Shown here: one piece after another, positions 47,385 through 56,107 of the stretch | Layout of the letters: the number at the start of each line of letters is the position of its first letter | Numbering within the stretch: the first letter of the stretch is position 1 | Assembly (NCBI GenBank): GCA_050946115.1 | Contig: JBMNUF010000002.1 | Span: 1 to 64,000 of the forward strand | DNA from: CAYFRC01 sp050946115 | GTDB taxonomy: Bacteria; Bacillota; Clostridia; Christensenellales; Aristaeellaceae | Reading direction: 5' to 3' | Length of the DNA: 64,000 bases | Notes under the pieces: model-generated | The model's input: the letters and a program-made list of their open reading frames with translations, nothing else | Told to the model about the DNA's origin: nothing | Databases searched by the model: none | Made by a program: the position numbers and the translations under genes

Positions 47385-47446
47385 TGTCGAAAATGATAAA
47401 TGCCGTCGCCTTTGCTATTGCCTGCCCGCCGGAAGGCGCATATGAT
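47385..47446 (+). promoter_or_regulatory. GRE3 promoter with upstream 16-bp element shared with GRE2
   Basis: TGTCGAAAATGATAAA (47385-47400) is followed by 13 bases and GCTA, then the -35 box TTGCCT (47418-47423), 17 bases, and the -10 box TATGAT (47441-47446). The 16-mer and the GCTATTG at the -35 box are identical to those before GRE2, with the same spacing, and the element ends 77 bases before the GRE3 ATG. The surrounding bases differ, so the identity is not a simple duplication. Confidence 0.75.
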
Positions 47447-47477
47447 ATAGTTGACTAACGGTTGGGAGGCATTGCAT

Positions 47478-49706
47478 ATGTTTGGCTGCTTTGATAAAAA
47501 TCGCACCGCGATCGAGGAACAGTACCGCCAAACGCGCTGGAACGAAGCGAGCGGTCTTCCCGAAGAGGAATTGATACAAGCCGTATTCGCGCTGGATGAG
47601 CGGCTCGAATCCGAGGGGCACTCCAAAGAAATCATCAAGGCGCGCCTGTTCGAATATGTCATGGACAACGCCCACCTCGCCGCACAGCCCGAGGATTTCT
47701 TTCAGGATCACATACTCCACGGCTTCGCGCTGCAAAAGGTGCGCGAAAAATGGATTGCCGCGGTCGTAAACGGCGACCTGAGGGCGCTTTGGGAAGAGCG
47801 AAACGCGCTCTACAGGGACGGCGTCGGTTCCGCCTGTTACGACTTTGGCCACACCGTGCCGGATTGGTACGACGTGCAGGCACTGGGATTGCCGGGTCTC
47901 CTCGCCCGCGTGGAAGCCGCGCATACGTCCGCCGCGAGCCTCACCCGCGAGCAGGACGATTTCTACACCGCCTGCGAAATCGTATATCGCTCCGCAATGC
48001 GATACTGTCTGCGCCTTGCCGCCGAATGCAAGCGCGTCGCCGCCGCCTGTGAGAAAGGCGATGATGCCGACAGGCTGCGCTTCTGTGCCGATGCGCTTAA
48101 GAATCTGACCGTGCGCGCGCCCGAAACCCTGCACGAGGCGCTGCAGCTTGCATACATATTCCACATTCTTCAGGAAGAAATAGAGGGCGAAAGGTTGCGT
48201 TCGCTGGGTGGACTCGACCGCATATACAGGTGCTTCTACGAAGACGATATCGCCTCCGGGCGCTTCACGAAGGCGCAGATTTCCGAATTGTGGCAGAACT
48301 TTTTTCAGAAGTTCCACGCATTGACCGGCGATCAGCTGTTCGGCGAACCCATGTATCTGGGCGGCACGCTGCCCGGCGGCGATTGCGCGGTCAACGAGCT
48401 GAGCTATCTGATTTTGGACAGCTACGACAGGCTGGACATCGCCAATCCCAAGTTCCACATCCGCATATCGAAAAACACCCCGCGCGCATTTATCAGGTGC
48501 GTATGTGAATGCATACGCGGCGGCAATTCGAGCTTCGTATTCGTCTCGGACGAGTGCGCCATCCCCATGATGATGAAGGTCGGCGCGACCGAGGACGAGG
48601 CGCGTGAATACGTGCCGATCGGTTGCTATGAGCCGGGCATACTGGGGCGCGAGGTCGCCTGCACGGGCAACGGCGGCTTCAGCCTGCCCAAAATGCTCGA
48701 GCTGGCGCTGCACGACGGCATCGATCCTCTCACGGGCAGGCAAATCGGCCTCCGCACGGGCGATCCCGCCGATTTCGATACCTTTGACGACCTAAAGAAC
48801 GCCGTCCTCGCGCAGATGAAGTTCTTCATGCGCAAAACCACGGACACGGTGATCGAGCTTGAAAAGCATTATATGCGCATGAACCCCTCGCCGCTCTTCT
48901 CCGCAACCCTGCGCGAATGCGTGGAAAGCGGCAAGGACGCATATGCGGGCGGCGCGAAATACAACAACTCTTCCGCATACATGTACAGCAACGCGACGCT
49001 TGTCGATTCGCTGGTCATGATCGATAAATTCGTCTACCGGACCCATGAATACACCCTGCCGGAGTTTATTGGTATCCTCGACAGTGACTGGGAGGGGCAC
49101 GAAGCTCTGCGGCTGCGCGCCCTGAGGGACGAGGACAAATGGGGCAACGACCGCGATCTGCCCGACGCGCTGTGCGTGGAGCTGTGCGAGGAGGTCGCGC
49201 GCTACGGTAACTCCATACAAAACGGACGCGGCGGCAGGTTCAAGGTCGCCATGTATACGATCGATTTCAACCGCTTTTACGGCGAGCACACCGGCGCAAC
49301 GGCGGACGGGCGCAAGGCGGGACAGATTCTTTCACGCAACCTCGGCGCGAGTTCCGGCATGGACCGTTGCGGCGTGACCTCCCTCATGCGCTCCTGCACG
49401 AAGCTCGACCTGACCGAATTTCCGACCGGCACCGTACTTGACATCATGCTGCATCCCACAGCCGTCGCGGGGGAGGAAGGGCTCGGGGCGTTCGCCGCGC
49501 TGATTCTCTCGTATATGGAGATGGGCGGCTACGCGATTCACGGCAATGTATTCGATGCCGCCGTGCTGCGCGCAGCGCAGAGGGAGCCGGATCGGTACAA
49601 AAACCTACAGGTGCGCGTGTGCGGCTGGAACGTATATTTCGTAAACCTGAGCCGCGCGGAACAGGAGGAGTTCATAAGGCGCGCCGAACTGGCACAGGCC
49701 GGTTGA
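47478..49706 (+). CDS. Glycyl radical enzyme GRE3 (PFL-like)
   Basis: The 742-residue paralogue has YDFGHTVPDWYDVQALGLPG around residues 121-140, the active site VPIGCYEPGILG with Cys383 and Glu385, and the radical loop RVCGWNVYFVNL with Gly716. The GCYEP context is close to the GCVEP motif of characterised GRE dehydratases and lyases. GGGAGG lies eight bases before ATG 47478; the in-frame start at 47451 has no ribosome site. It is divergent from the AraC regulator and 165 bases before a dehydrogenase cassette. Its activase is not adjacent, so it presumably uses the one at 36849-37763. Confidence 0.9.
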   Translation: MFGCFDKNRTAIEEQYRQTRWNEASGLPEEELIQAVFALDERLESEGHSKEIIKARLFEYVMDNAHLAAQPEDFFQDHILHGFALQKVREKWIAAVVNGDLRALWEERNALYRDGVGSACYDFGHTVPDWYDVQALGLPGLLARVEAAHTSAASLTREQDDFYTACEIVYRSAMRYCLRLAAECKRVAAACEKGDDADRLRFCADALKNLTVRAPETLHEALQLAYIFHILQEEIEGERLRSLGGLDRIYRCFYEDDIASGRFTKAQISELWQNFFQKFHALTGDQLFGEPMYLGGTLPGGDCAVNELSYLILDSYDRLDIANPKFHIRISKNTPRAFIRCVCECIRGGNSSFVFVSDECAIPMMMKVGATEDEAREYVPIGCYEPGILGREVACTGNGGFSLPKMLELALHDGIDPLTGRQIGLRTGDPADFDTFDDLKNAVLAQMKFFMRKTTDTVIELEKHYMRMNPSPLFSATLRECVESGKDAYAGGAKYNNSSAYMYSNATLVDSLVMIDKFVYRTHEYTLPEFIGILDSDWEGHEALRLRALRDEDKWGNDRDLPDALCVELCEEVARYGNSIQNGRGGRFKVAMYTIDFNRFYGEHTGATADGRKAGQILSRNLGASSGMDRCGVTSLMRSCTKLDLTEFPTGTVLDIMLHPTAVAGEEGLGAFAALILSYMEMGGYAIHGNVFDAAVLRAAQREPDRYKNLQVRVCGWNVYFVNLSRAEQEEFIRRAELAQAG

Positions 49707-49871
49707 TATTCGGTTTTATGCGATGCCTCGTGGCTTTTACCTGTTTTTTGTCTCAAAACGTGCGATGAAGGCGGGATAATCATGCCGCGGCGTTTACATC
49801 CATTCTCCGTTATGTTAAGATGGTAACCATATGGATTACGCCCTATAATCGAAAGGTAAAGGGTGGTGCGT

Positions 49872-50867
49872 ATGACGGCGAAGAGAATCGCATTTGTAGC
49901 GCCCTGTGTCGCGCGCCTCGAGGAATGCGAAGTCGGCATGCCACAAGTGGGCGAAGTCCGGATTGCTATGCGATATACGGCGCTGAGCGCCGGCACGGAA
50001 TACGCCTTCCTGACAGGCGCGCCCAATACCGGCAGCGGGTTCCCGCGCTATCTCGGCTATTCCGCCTCGGCTGTGATAACCGCCGTCGGAAGCGGCGTGT
50101 TCGAATACGAAGTCGGTCAGCGCGTCACGGTATATCACGGCAGGCACCAGAGCGTCAACAACGTCCCTTCCGAGCGCGTCGCACCGATCCCCGACGGCTT
50201 GGACGACCTGAGCGCGTGCATGACCGAAATAGGCTGCATGGGCCTGCAGGGTGTGCGCAAGCTGCGCATGGAGCTGGGCGAGAGCGGCATGGTAATCGGG
50301 CTGGGTTTATTGGGGCTTTTTGCCGTGCAGGCGATGTATGCCTCCGGCGTGTCGCCGGTAATCGCCGTGGACTACAGCGAGGAGCGGCGCAATCTGGCGC
50401 TCGAACTCGGCGCGCGGTATGCGTTTTCTCCCGACGACCGCGATGCTCCGGAAAAAGTCAACTCCGTCACACGCGGGCGCGGCGCAAACGGCATCGTCGA
50501 GGTGACGGGCGCGGAATCGGCGCTGCAACTGGCGCTGAAGCTCGTTTCGCGCGAGGGGCGAATTGCACTCACGGGATGTACGCGCGAGTATCGCGAGCCC
50601 GTGGACTTCTACGCGCTGGTGCATAAGCCCGGCGTGACGATAGTCGGTGCGCACAACGCCGCGCGGCCGGAACGCGATTCCCGTCCGGGCTACTGGACGC
50701 GAAAAGACGATGAGATGGCGCTCATGGAATTGATGCGGGACGGCCGAATAAACGCGCGCAGGCTGATACACAACATCGCATCGCCCGAAGCCTGTGAGGA
50801 CGTGTACGCGCGGCTCGTAAATGGCTCTCTTCCGCTTGGCACGGTATTTGACTGGACAAAATGTTAG
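49872..50867 (+). CDS. Medium-chain dehydrogenase/reductase (alcohol dehydrogenase-like), paralogue 1
   Basis: The 331-residue product is an MDR protein with the GroES-like N-terminus MRYTALSAGTEYAF. The Rossmann motif GLGLLGLFAVQ lies around residue 140, with an acidic residue at the end of beta2 (VDYSEERR), suggesting NAD. It lacks the usual cysteine-rich structural zinc lobe. It is clearly paralogous to the protein at 59151-60155: both contain RPGYWT/YPGYWT near the C-terminus and end in FDWT/FKWT. The gene is followed after 11 bases by a Gfo/Idh gene. It probably oxidises a sugar or polyol hydroxyl. Confidence 0.87.
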   Translation: MTAKRIAFVAPCVARLEECEVGMPQVGEVRIAMRYTALSAGTEYAFLTGAPNTGSGFPRYLGYSASAVITAVGSGVFEYEVGQRVTVYHGRHQSVNNVPSERVAPIPDGLDDLSACMTEIGCMGLQGVRKLRMELGESGMVIGLGLLGLFAVQAMYASGVSPVIAVDYSEERRNLALELGARYAFSPDDRDAPEKVNSVTRGRGANGIVEVTGAESALQLALKLVSREGRIALTGCTREYREPVDFYALVHKPGVTIVGAHNAARPERDSRPGYWTRKDDEMALMELMRDGRINARRLIHNIASPEACEDVYARLVNGSLPLGTVFDWTKC

Positions 50868-50878
50868 GAGACGGCAGT

Positions 50879-51898
50879 ATGTTCAAACCGATCAAAATAG
50901 GGCAGATTGGCATCGGCCACAACCATGGCGATGCGACCATGGCGACGCTGCGCAATTTCCCGGAATACTTCGACGTGGTCGGCGTCGCGGAGGACGACGG
51001 CTTCTGGTACGAAAAACGCAAAAGCCTGCCGCCGTATCGGGGGCTGCGCTTCATGAGCGAGAGCGAGTTGTTAAATACGCCCGGGCTGGAAGCGGTTTGC
51101 GTCGAAAAGGACATGCCGGACATAGAGGCGGCGGCGCTCAAGTGCGCCGGACGCAACCTGCACATCCATATGGACAAGCCCGGCGGCGAGGACTACAAAA
51201 TGTTCAAAGAACTGGTAGAGACGCAGCGCGCGAACGGCAAGGTATTTCAGATGGCGTATATGTACCGCTATAATCCCTATATCAGGCAGTGCCTGCATAT
51301 GGCGCGCAGCGGCAAGCTTGGCGACATCTTCGAAATCGACAGCCAGATGAGCAGCACGCACCCGAAGAGCTACCGCGACTGGCTGGGGCAATTCAAGGGC
51401 GGCAACATGTACATATTCGGCTCCCACCTGATAGACCTTATCGTATACATGCTGGGCGAGCCTGAAAGAGTGGTCTCCTTCAACAAAAACAGCTTTCCCG
51501 AGGTATCCGGATGCGTGGACAACGCGCTGGCGGTGCTGGAATATCCGCGCGCGAGCTGCACGGTGCGCTGCACGTCCATGGAGGCGAACGGCTACTACAG
51601 GCGGCAACTCGTCGTCTGCGGCACGAACGGAACCGTCGAAATAAAGCCTTTGGAAAGGCCGACGATCATGTCCGTAGCCATGCAGGAGGCGTTTGAGGGC
51701 GACGAGATACACACAAACGCGCATCCCGACTCCCGAAAGTACATCGATGTGCCGATTGTCGAAGGGCGCTACGACGCACAGCTTATCGACTTCGCGAAGG
51801 TGATTCGCGGCGAGCACGCCAATCCGTTCGATTACGACCACGAGCTTATGGTAGAGCGCACGGTGCTGCGCGCCTGCGGCATAGATATTGAGGAGTGA
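50879..51898 (+). CDS. Gfo/Idh/MocA-family oxidoreductase, DKPGG type, paralogue 1
   Basis: The 339-residue protein has a modified nucleotide loop, QIGIGHNHGDATM, and the catalytic-Lys motif as HMDKPGG (Lys100) instead of EKP. YMYRYNPYIRQCL follows, and GGNMYIFGSHLIDLIVYMLG forms the substrate region. It is paralogous to the gene at 61206-62195, which shares the His-rich loop and YMYRYNP. AGGAG lies nine bases before ATG 50879. It sits in a tight operon with an MDR dehydrogenase, an SDR and a quinone-oxidoreductase-like protein, consistent with stepwise NAD-dependent conversion of a sugar derivative. Confidence 0.9.
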   Translation: MFKPIKIGQIGIGHNHGDATMATLRNFPEYFDVVGVAEDDGFWYEKRKSLPPYRGLRFMSESELLNTPGLEAVCVEKDMPDIEAAALKCAGRNLHIHMDKPGGEDYKMFKELVETQRANGKVFQMAYMYRYNPYIRQCLHMARSGKLGDIFEIDSQMSSTHPKSYRDWLGQFKGGNMYIFGSHLIDLIVYMLGEPERVVSFNKNSFPEVSGCVDNALAVLEYPRASCTVRCTSMEANGYYRRQLVVCGTNGTVEIKPLERPTIMSVAMQEAFEGDEIHTNAHPDSRKYIDVPIVEGRYDAQLIDFAKVIRGEHANPFDYDHELMVERTVLRACGIDIEE

Positions 51899-51902
51899 AA
51901 GT

Positions 51903-52652
51903 ATGCGATTTGCAAGTAAGGTCGCGTTTGTTACCGGCGCGGGCGGATATATCGGCGGAACCGTCTCACGCATGTTCGCCAAAGAAGGCGCATCAGTCGC
52001 CGTGTGCGATATCAACGAGGAGACCATCGACAATACGGTGCGCGCAGTCGTCGAGAGCGGCGGAAGCGCAGCGGGTATCCTCGCCGATGTAACGCAGTCG
52101 GCGAGCATCGACGCTGCCGTCGCCAAGGCGGTCGAACTCTTCGGTCGGCTCGACATCATGGTACACGTCGCCGGCGGCAGCGCGCGTGCCGACGCAAAGC
52201 CTTTGGTCGAACAGAGTGACGAGGTCATAGAGCGCATAATCAGGGTGAATATGTTCGGCGGCATATACGCGAGCCGCGCTGCGGGACGACAGATGATAAA
52301 GCAGGGCGCGGGCGGGCGCATCATCAGTATATCGTCGGTCGTGGCATTTAACGGCGTGAAGGGCTGCGTCGAATACGGCGCGTCAAAGGGCGGGCTCATC
52401 GCCATGAGCCGCGGGCTGGCAAAGGAGCTGGCTCCATACAAAATCACCGTGAATACGGTGGCGCCGGGCATCGTACAGCGCCCGGGCGAAACGAACGACG
52501 CCGTCAATACCAACTTCCTCGGCGTAAAGTGTACGGCGGAAGACGTAGGAAACGTAGTGCTGTTCATGGCGAGCGATGAGGCGCACTTTATCACCGGACA
52601 GACCTATATCGTGGACGGCGGTCGGGGACTTGCCATGAAAGGAACGGACTGA
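51903..52652 (+). CDS. Short-chain dehydrogenase/reductase (SDR)
   Basis: The 249-residue product is a classical SDR with TGAGGYIGG (residues 11-19), the NAD-type acidic residue in VCDINEE, HVAGG in place of NNAG, and the catalytic Ser145, Tyr158 and Lys162 in ISSVVAF and EYGASKGG. The C-terminus has ITGQTYIVDGGRG. The start ATG 51903 lies four bases after the upstream stop with GAGGAG overlapping that gene. Such enzymes oxidise secondary alcohols in sugars and sugar acids. It is present only in this cassette; the second cassette has an epimerase-like protein instead. Confidence 0.93.
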   Translation: MRFASKVAFVTGAGGYIGGTVSRMFAKEGASVAVCDINEETIDNTVRAVVESGGSAAGILADVTQSASIDAAVAKAVELFGRLDIMVHVAGGSARADAKPLVEQSDEVIERIIRVNMFGGIYASRAAGRQMIKQGAGGRIISISSVVAFNGVKGCVEYGASKGGLIAMSRGLAKELAPYKITVNTVAPGIVQRPGETNDAVNTNFLGVKCTAEDVGNVVLFMASDEAHFITGQTYIVDGGRGLAMKGTD

Positions 52653-52653
52653 C

Positions 52654-53637
52654 ATGAAGGCAATGCTTATCAACAGGAAAGACGGTTCTCTCTGCTGGGC
52701 GGACGTCGAAAAACCGTCTGCAAAGGCGGACGAAGTGGTAATAGAGATATATGCGACGGCACTAAACCGCGCGGATCTTTTGCAGCGCGCGGGCACGTAT
52801 CCCTCTCCGAAGGGCTGGCCTGAATGGATGGGGCTCGAAGTTTCGGGGATTGTGTGCGAAGTCGGCGCGAATGCGAAGCGTTGGAAGGTCGGCGACAGAG
52901 TCTGTGCGCTGCTGGGCGGCGGCGGTTACGCCGAATACGTCGCCGTGCCCGAGAACATGGCAATGCCGATACCCGAGGGCATGAATTTTGAGACCGCCGC
53001 GTCGCTCCCCGAAGCATATGCCACCTGCTACCTGAATCTGTTCATCGAGGGCGAATTCAAGCCCGGCGAGACGCTCTTCTTCCCCGCCGGAGCGAGCGGG
53101 CTGGCATCGGTCGGCATACCGATGGCGCATGCGTTCGGAGCGTATGTAATAACCTCCGTACTGACCGCCGACATAAAGCGCAGGATACGCCACTTGCCCG
53201 CAGACGTAGTCATAGACACGTCTTCCGAGGACGCGGTCGATGCGTTGCGGCGCGAGGCCGAAAACGGACATCCTATCGACGTGGCGATAGACTGCCTCGC
53301 CGGAGAGACCATAGGCAAAGTATTCCCATACGTGAATGAAGGCTGCCGATGGGTGCTGATTTCCACGCTCGACGGCATCACGACGACCGTGCCGCTGCGC
53401 GCGCTTTTGACGAAGGGCATCACCTTCAAGGGCAGCATGCTGCGCAAGCGCAGCGTCGAGGAAAAGGCTAACTTGCTGCATATGCTCGTTCGCGACGTAT
53501 GGCCGAAACTGGAATCCGGCGAGATAGTGCCGACGATATACAAGGTGCTCCCCATAGAACAGGCGGATGCGGCACACGATATCCTCAAACGCGGGGAGCA
53601 CGTGGGCAAAGTCGTGCTGCGCGTAAAGTCAGGCTGA
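52654..53637 (+). CDS. Quinone oxidoreductase-like MDR protein (PIG3 type), paralogue 1
   Basis: The 327-residue zinc-free MDR protein has the family hallmark ALNRADLLQRAGTYP, VCALLGGGGYAEYVAVPE, and the cofactor loop FFPAGASGLASVGIP. Members reduce quinones, enones or other alpha,beta-unsaturated carbonyls with NAD(P)H. The paralogue at 58168-59154 is very close, including 38 of 40 identical bases at 52911-52950. The ATG is one base after the previous stop. An enone reductase fits a pathway in which radical dehydration yields an unsaturated or carbonyl product, but this is inference. Confidence 0.9.
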   Translation: MKAMLINRKDGSLCWADVEKPSAKADEVVIEIYATALNRADLLQRAGTYPSPKGWPEWMGLEVSGIVCEVGANAKRWKVGDRVCALLGGGGYAEYVAVPENMAMPIPEGMNFETAASLPEAYATCYLNLFIEGEFKPGETLFFPAGASGLASVGIPMAHAFGAYVITSVLTADIKRRIRHLPADVVIDTSSEDAVDALRREAENGHPIDVAIDCLAGETIGKVFPYVNEGCRWVLISTLDGITTTVPLRALLTKGITFKGSMLRKRSVEEKANLLHMLVRDVWPKLESGEIVPTIYKVLPIEQADAAHDILKRGEHVGKVVLRVKSG

Positions 53638-53860
53638 CGCCCGCTTATGCGGCGATACATACGCATTGTTTTCGATGATTCAAGTCGGCTGCGGTGTCTT
53701 CGACATGGATGCGTCCGACGACGCGAGCATTCTGCTGTGCGCGCTTTGTGCTTCGAAACCTTGTTTCGCGCTTCGAAGGGCATATTCGGATTTCGCACTG
53801 CAATCCCAACGGCACTTTGAAACCGTCTGGCAAAATATAGATCTAAGGAGGTGCCTGAAA
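53638..53860. other. Intergenic stretch before GRE4
   Basis: The GRE4 frame is open back to 53666, but the only good ribosome site is CTAAGGAGG at 53843-53851. No promoter of consensus quality and no copy of the 16-bp GRE2/GRE3 element is present; a short palindrome TGTCTTCGACA occurs near 53696. Confidence 0.3.
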
Positions 53861-56104
53861 ATGCTTTGGAATCGCTATGAAACGGATCGTCCCTTTCTCA
53901 ATATGTACATTCGGGAGCATTTCGAGTCCGGCAGCGGCATAACCGACTGCGAAGCGCTCAAAAGGGAGATCCTCAAAATCGAATCCGATATGCGCGGACA
54001 GCCGCGTTGCATCGTCAAGGCGACGGCGTTCGCATTCGTACTCGAACACGGCGCGATCGAGGTCAACCCGCGCGGCTGGTTCGGCGTGAACGTCGCAGGG
54101 CTTCGCTTCGGCGGCAGCCCCAAGGGCATACGTTTTCAGAACGCCAACAGCGGCGGCAAGACGGTAAAGCCTCTGCAGGTGCTTTGCGCCAAGTGGAAGG
54201 ACGAATTGTGGGAAACCGCACCCGACGAGGTCCGCGCCGCCATGGACGGCATTTGGGAAACCGGCGCCGGCTCATTCTGGATGGACTTCGACCATAGCGT
54301 GCCGGACTGGGATGCCGTGCTGCGCTACGGCTTTTCGGGGCTGCGCGACCGCGCCCGCGAAAGGCGCGCCGAGATCGGCATACTTACCGAGCGGCAGCGC
54401 GCGTATTTCGACGCAATAGACATCACGTACCGCGCGCTGGTACATTTCATGAACCGTCTGGCAGACAGCGCGGAACGGAGAATCTGCGAGGACGCGCGCA
54501 TGCCGATGCGCGCCGAGTGCCTGCGCCGCTTGGCGAACGGCGCGCCGTCGAACATATACGAGGCTATGCAGCTGATATACATATTCCACCTTATCCAGCA
54601 GTATCTGGAGGCGGTGCAGGCGCGCTCTTTCGGCGATCTCGACCGCCTGCTGTATCCGTATTATCTGAAAGACATAGACCAAGGGCGCTTCACGCCCGCG
54701 CAGGTCAAGGAGCTGTTCCAGTACCTTTTCGTGCAGTACGACTATCAGAACCACCCGTACAACCAGCCCATGGCGATAGGCGGCGAGGACCGAAACGGGT
54801 GCGCCATCGCAAACGAGCTTTCCGGCATAATCTGCGATGCATATTACGACGCGAACGTATCGAATCTGAAGATATTCCTCTGTCTCACAAAGGATACGCC
54901 GGATTGGCTATTGCGCAAGACGCTCGCACAGGTGCGCGGCAATCGCGGCTCCTACGTCTACATGAATTTCGACAAGGCCGCCGAAATCATGGCGCGCTCC
55001 CGCAAAATGCCCGATTTGAAGGCGTGGCAGGTCGGCACATGGGGCTGCTTCAACCTGAACATTAAGGGCGGGGATACGGACTGCCTGCACACCCGCATCA
55101 ACACGGCAAAGCCCATAGAGCTGGCGCTGAATAACGGCATCGACCCGATTACCGGCATCAGAATAGGGCCCGAGACCGGAGAAGCCGAGAGCTTCGTCAC
55201 TTTCGAGCAGTTTGAAAACGCCTTCTACAGGCAGTTCGACGCTCTGCTCGACCGGATGATCGCCATATCGAACTTCTATGATCAACACATAGACGAGATA
55301 AACCCCGCCCCGATGGATTCCGCGACGCTCTCATACAGCCTCGAACGCGCCGAGGATGCCTTCCGCTACGGCGTTACGAACGTCTGCTGCTCCTGCGCCG
55401 GCACTGCGGCGGATTCTCTTGCGATGGTGCGCAAATACGTATACCGTGAGCGCCGCCTGACCCTGGCGCAACTGCGCGACATCCTAAATCGCAACTGGGA
55501 GGGCGAGGAAAAGCTCCGCCTGACCATAGGGCGCGATCCCGAGAAGTACGGCAACAACATCGATTCCGCGGATCAGTTCTTTGTGGACATAATCAACCAT
55601 GCGGATGCGTATCTCGACCGCAAGAATTGCCGCAACGGGCATTTCCAGCTCGGCGCGGCCTCGATAGACTATCACATCCGATACGGCGAACAGACCGGCG
55701 CGACACCCGACGGCAGATACGCGGGCGAGCCGCTTTCAAAGAACATCGGCGCATCCATAGGCAAGGACCGCAACGGTCTGACCGCGCTGATGCAGTCCGC
55801 GACCAAGTTCGACAGCGCGAAGATTCCCGGGAGCGGCGTACTCGACTTCCTGCTGCATCCGAGCGTCGCGCAAGGCGAAGAGGGACTCAGCGCCATGGCG
55901 GCGCTGGTTCGCGCCTATTTCGCGCGCGGCGGGTATTCGCTGCAGGGCAACGTCACGGATGCCGCCACCCTGCGCGACGCGCAGAAGCACCCCGAAAAAT
56001 ACGAAGGGTTGCAGGTGCGCGTCACCGGTTGGAACTGGAATTTCAACGACATGACGCCCGACTATCAGGACGAGATCATTCATCGGCTCGAGGGCGTGGA
56101 GTAA
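53861..56104 (+). CDS. Glycyl radical enzyme GRE4, divergent active site
   Basis: The 747-residue paralogue retains DFDHSVPDWDAVLRYGFSG (about residues 142-160) and the glycyl radical loop RVTGWNWNFNDM with Gly723. The active-site region reads VGTWGCFNLNIKGG: Cys396 is kept but the Glu two residues later, present in GRE1-GRE3, is Asn398. It also has a Thr in place of Cys in the radical loop. Loss of the Glu means it cannot use the usual acid/base of GRE dehydratases and may catalyse another reaction. AAGGAGG lies nine bases before ATG 53861. Its stop is three bases from the convergent amidohydrolase stop. The fold assignment is secure; the activity is unknown. Confidence 0.87.
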   Translation: MLWNRYETDRPFLNMYIREHFESGSGITDCEALKREILKIESDMRGQPRCIVKATAFAFVLEHGAIEVNPRGWFGVNVAGLRFGGSPKGIRFQNANSGGKTVKPLQVLCAKWKDELWETAPDEVRAAMDGIWETGAGSFWMDFDHSVPDWDAVLRYGFSGLRDRARERRAEIGILTERQRAYFDAIDITYRALVHFMNRLADSAERRICEDARMPMRAECLRRLANGAPSNIYEAMQLIYIFHLIQQYLEAVQARSFGDLDRLLYPYYLKDIDQGRFTPAQVKELFQYLFVQYDYQNHPYNQPMAIGGEDRNGCAIANELSGIICDAYYDANVSNLKIFLCLTKDTPDWLLRKTLAQVRGNRGSYVYMNFDKAAEIMARSRKMPDLKAWQVGTWGCFNLNIKGGDTDCLHTRINTAKPIELALNNGIDPITGIRIGPETGEAESFVTFEQFENAFYRQFDALLDRMIAISNFYDQHIDEINPAPMDSATLSYSLERAEDAFRYGVTNVCCSCAGTAADSLAMVRKYVYRERRLTLAQLRDILNRNWEGEEKLRLTIGRDPEKYGNNIDSADQFFVDIINHADAYLDRKNCRNGHFQLGAASIDYHIRYGEQTGATPDGRYAGEPLSKNIGASIGKDRNGLTALMQSATKFDSAKIPGSGVLDFLLHPSVAQGEEGLSAMAALVRAYFARGGYSLQGNVTDAATLRDAQKHPEKYEGLQVRVTGWNWNFNDMTPDYQDEIIHRLEGVE

Positions 56105-56107
56105 GCA

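Noticed and set aside
47415..48743. Long minus-strand frame opposite GRE3
   Set aside because: It lies fully antisense to GRE3, which has all family motifs; the frame has no motif of its own.
51071..52594. 507-residue minus-strand frame opposite the Gfo/Idh and SDR genes
   Set aside because: Both plus-strand genes are complete with catalytic motifs; the antisense frame is a by-product of codon bias.
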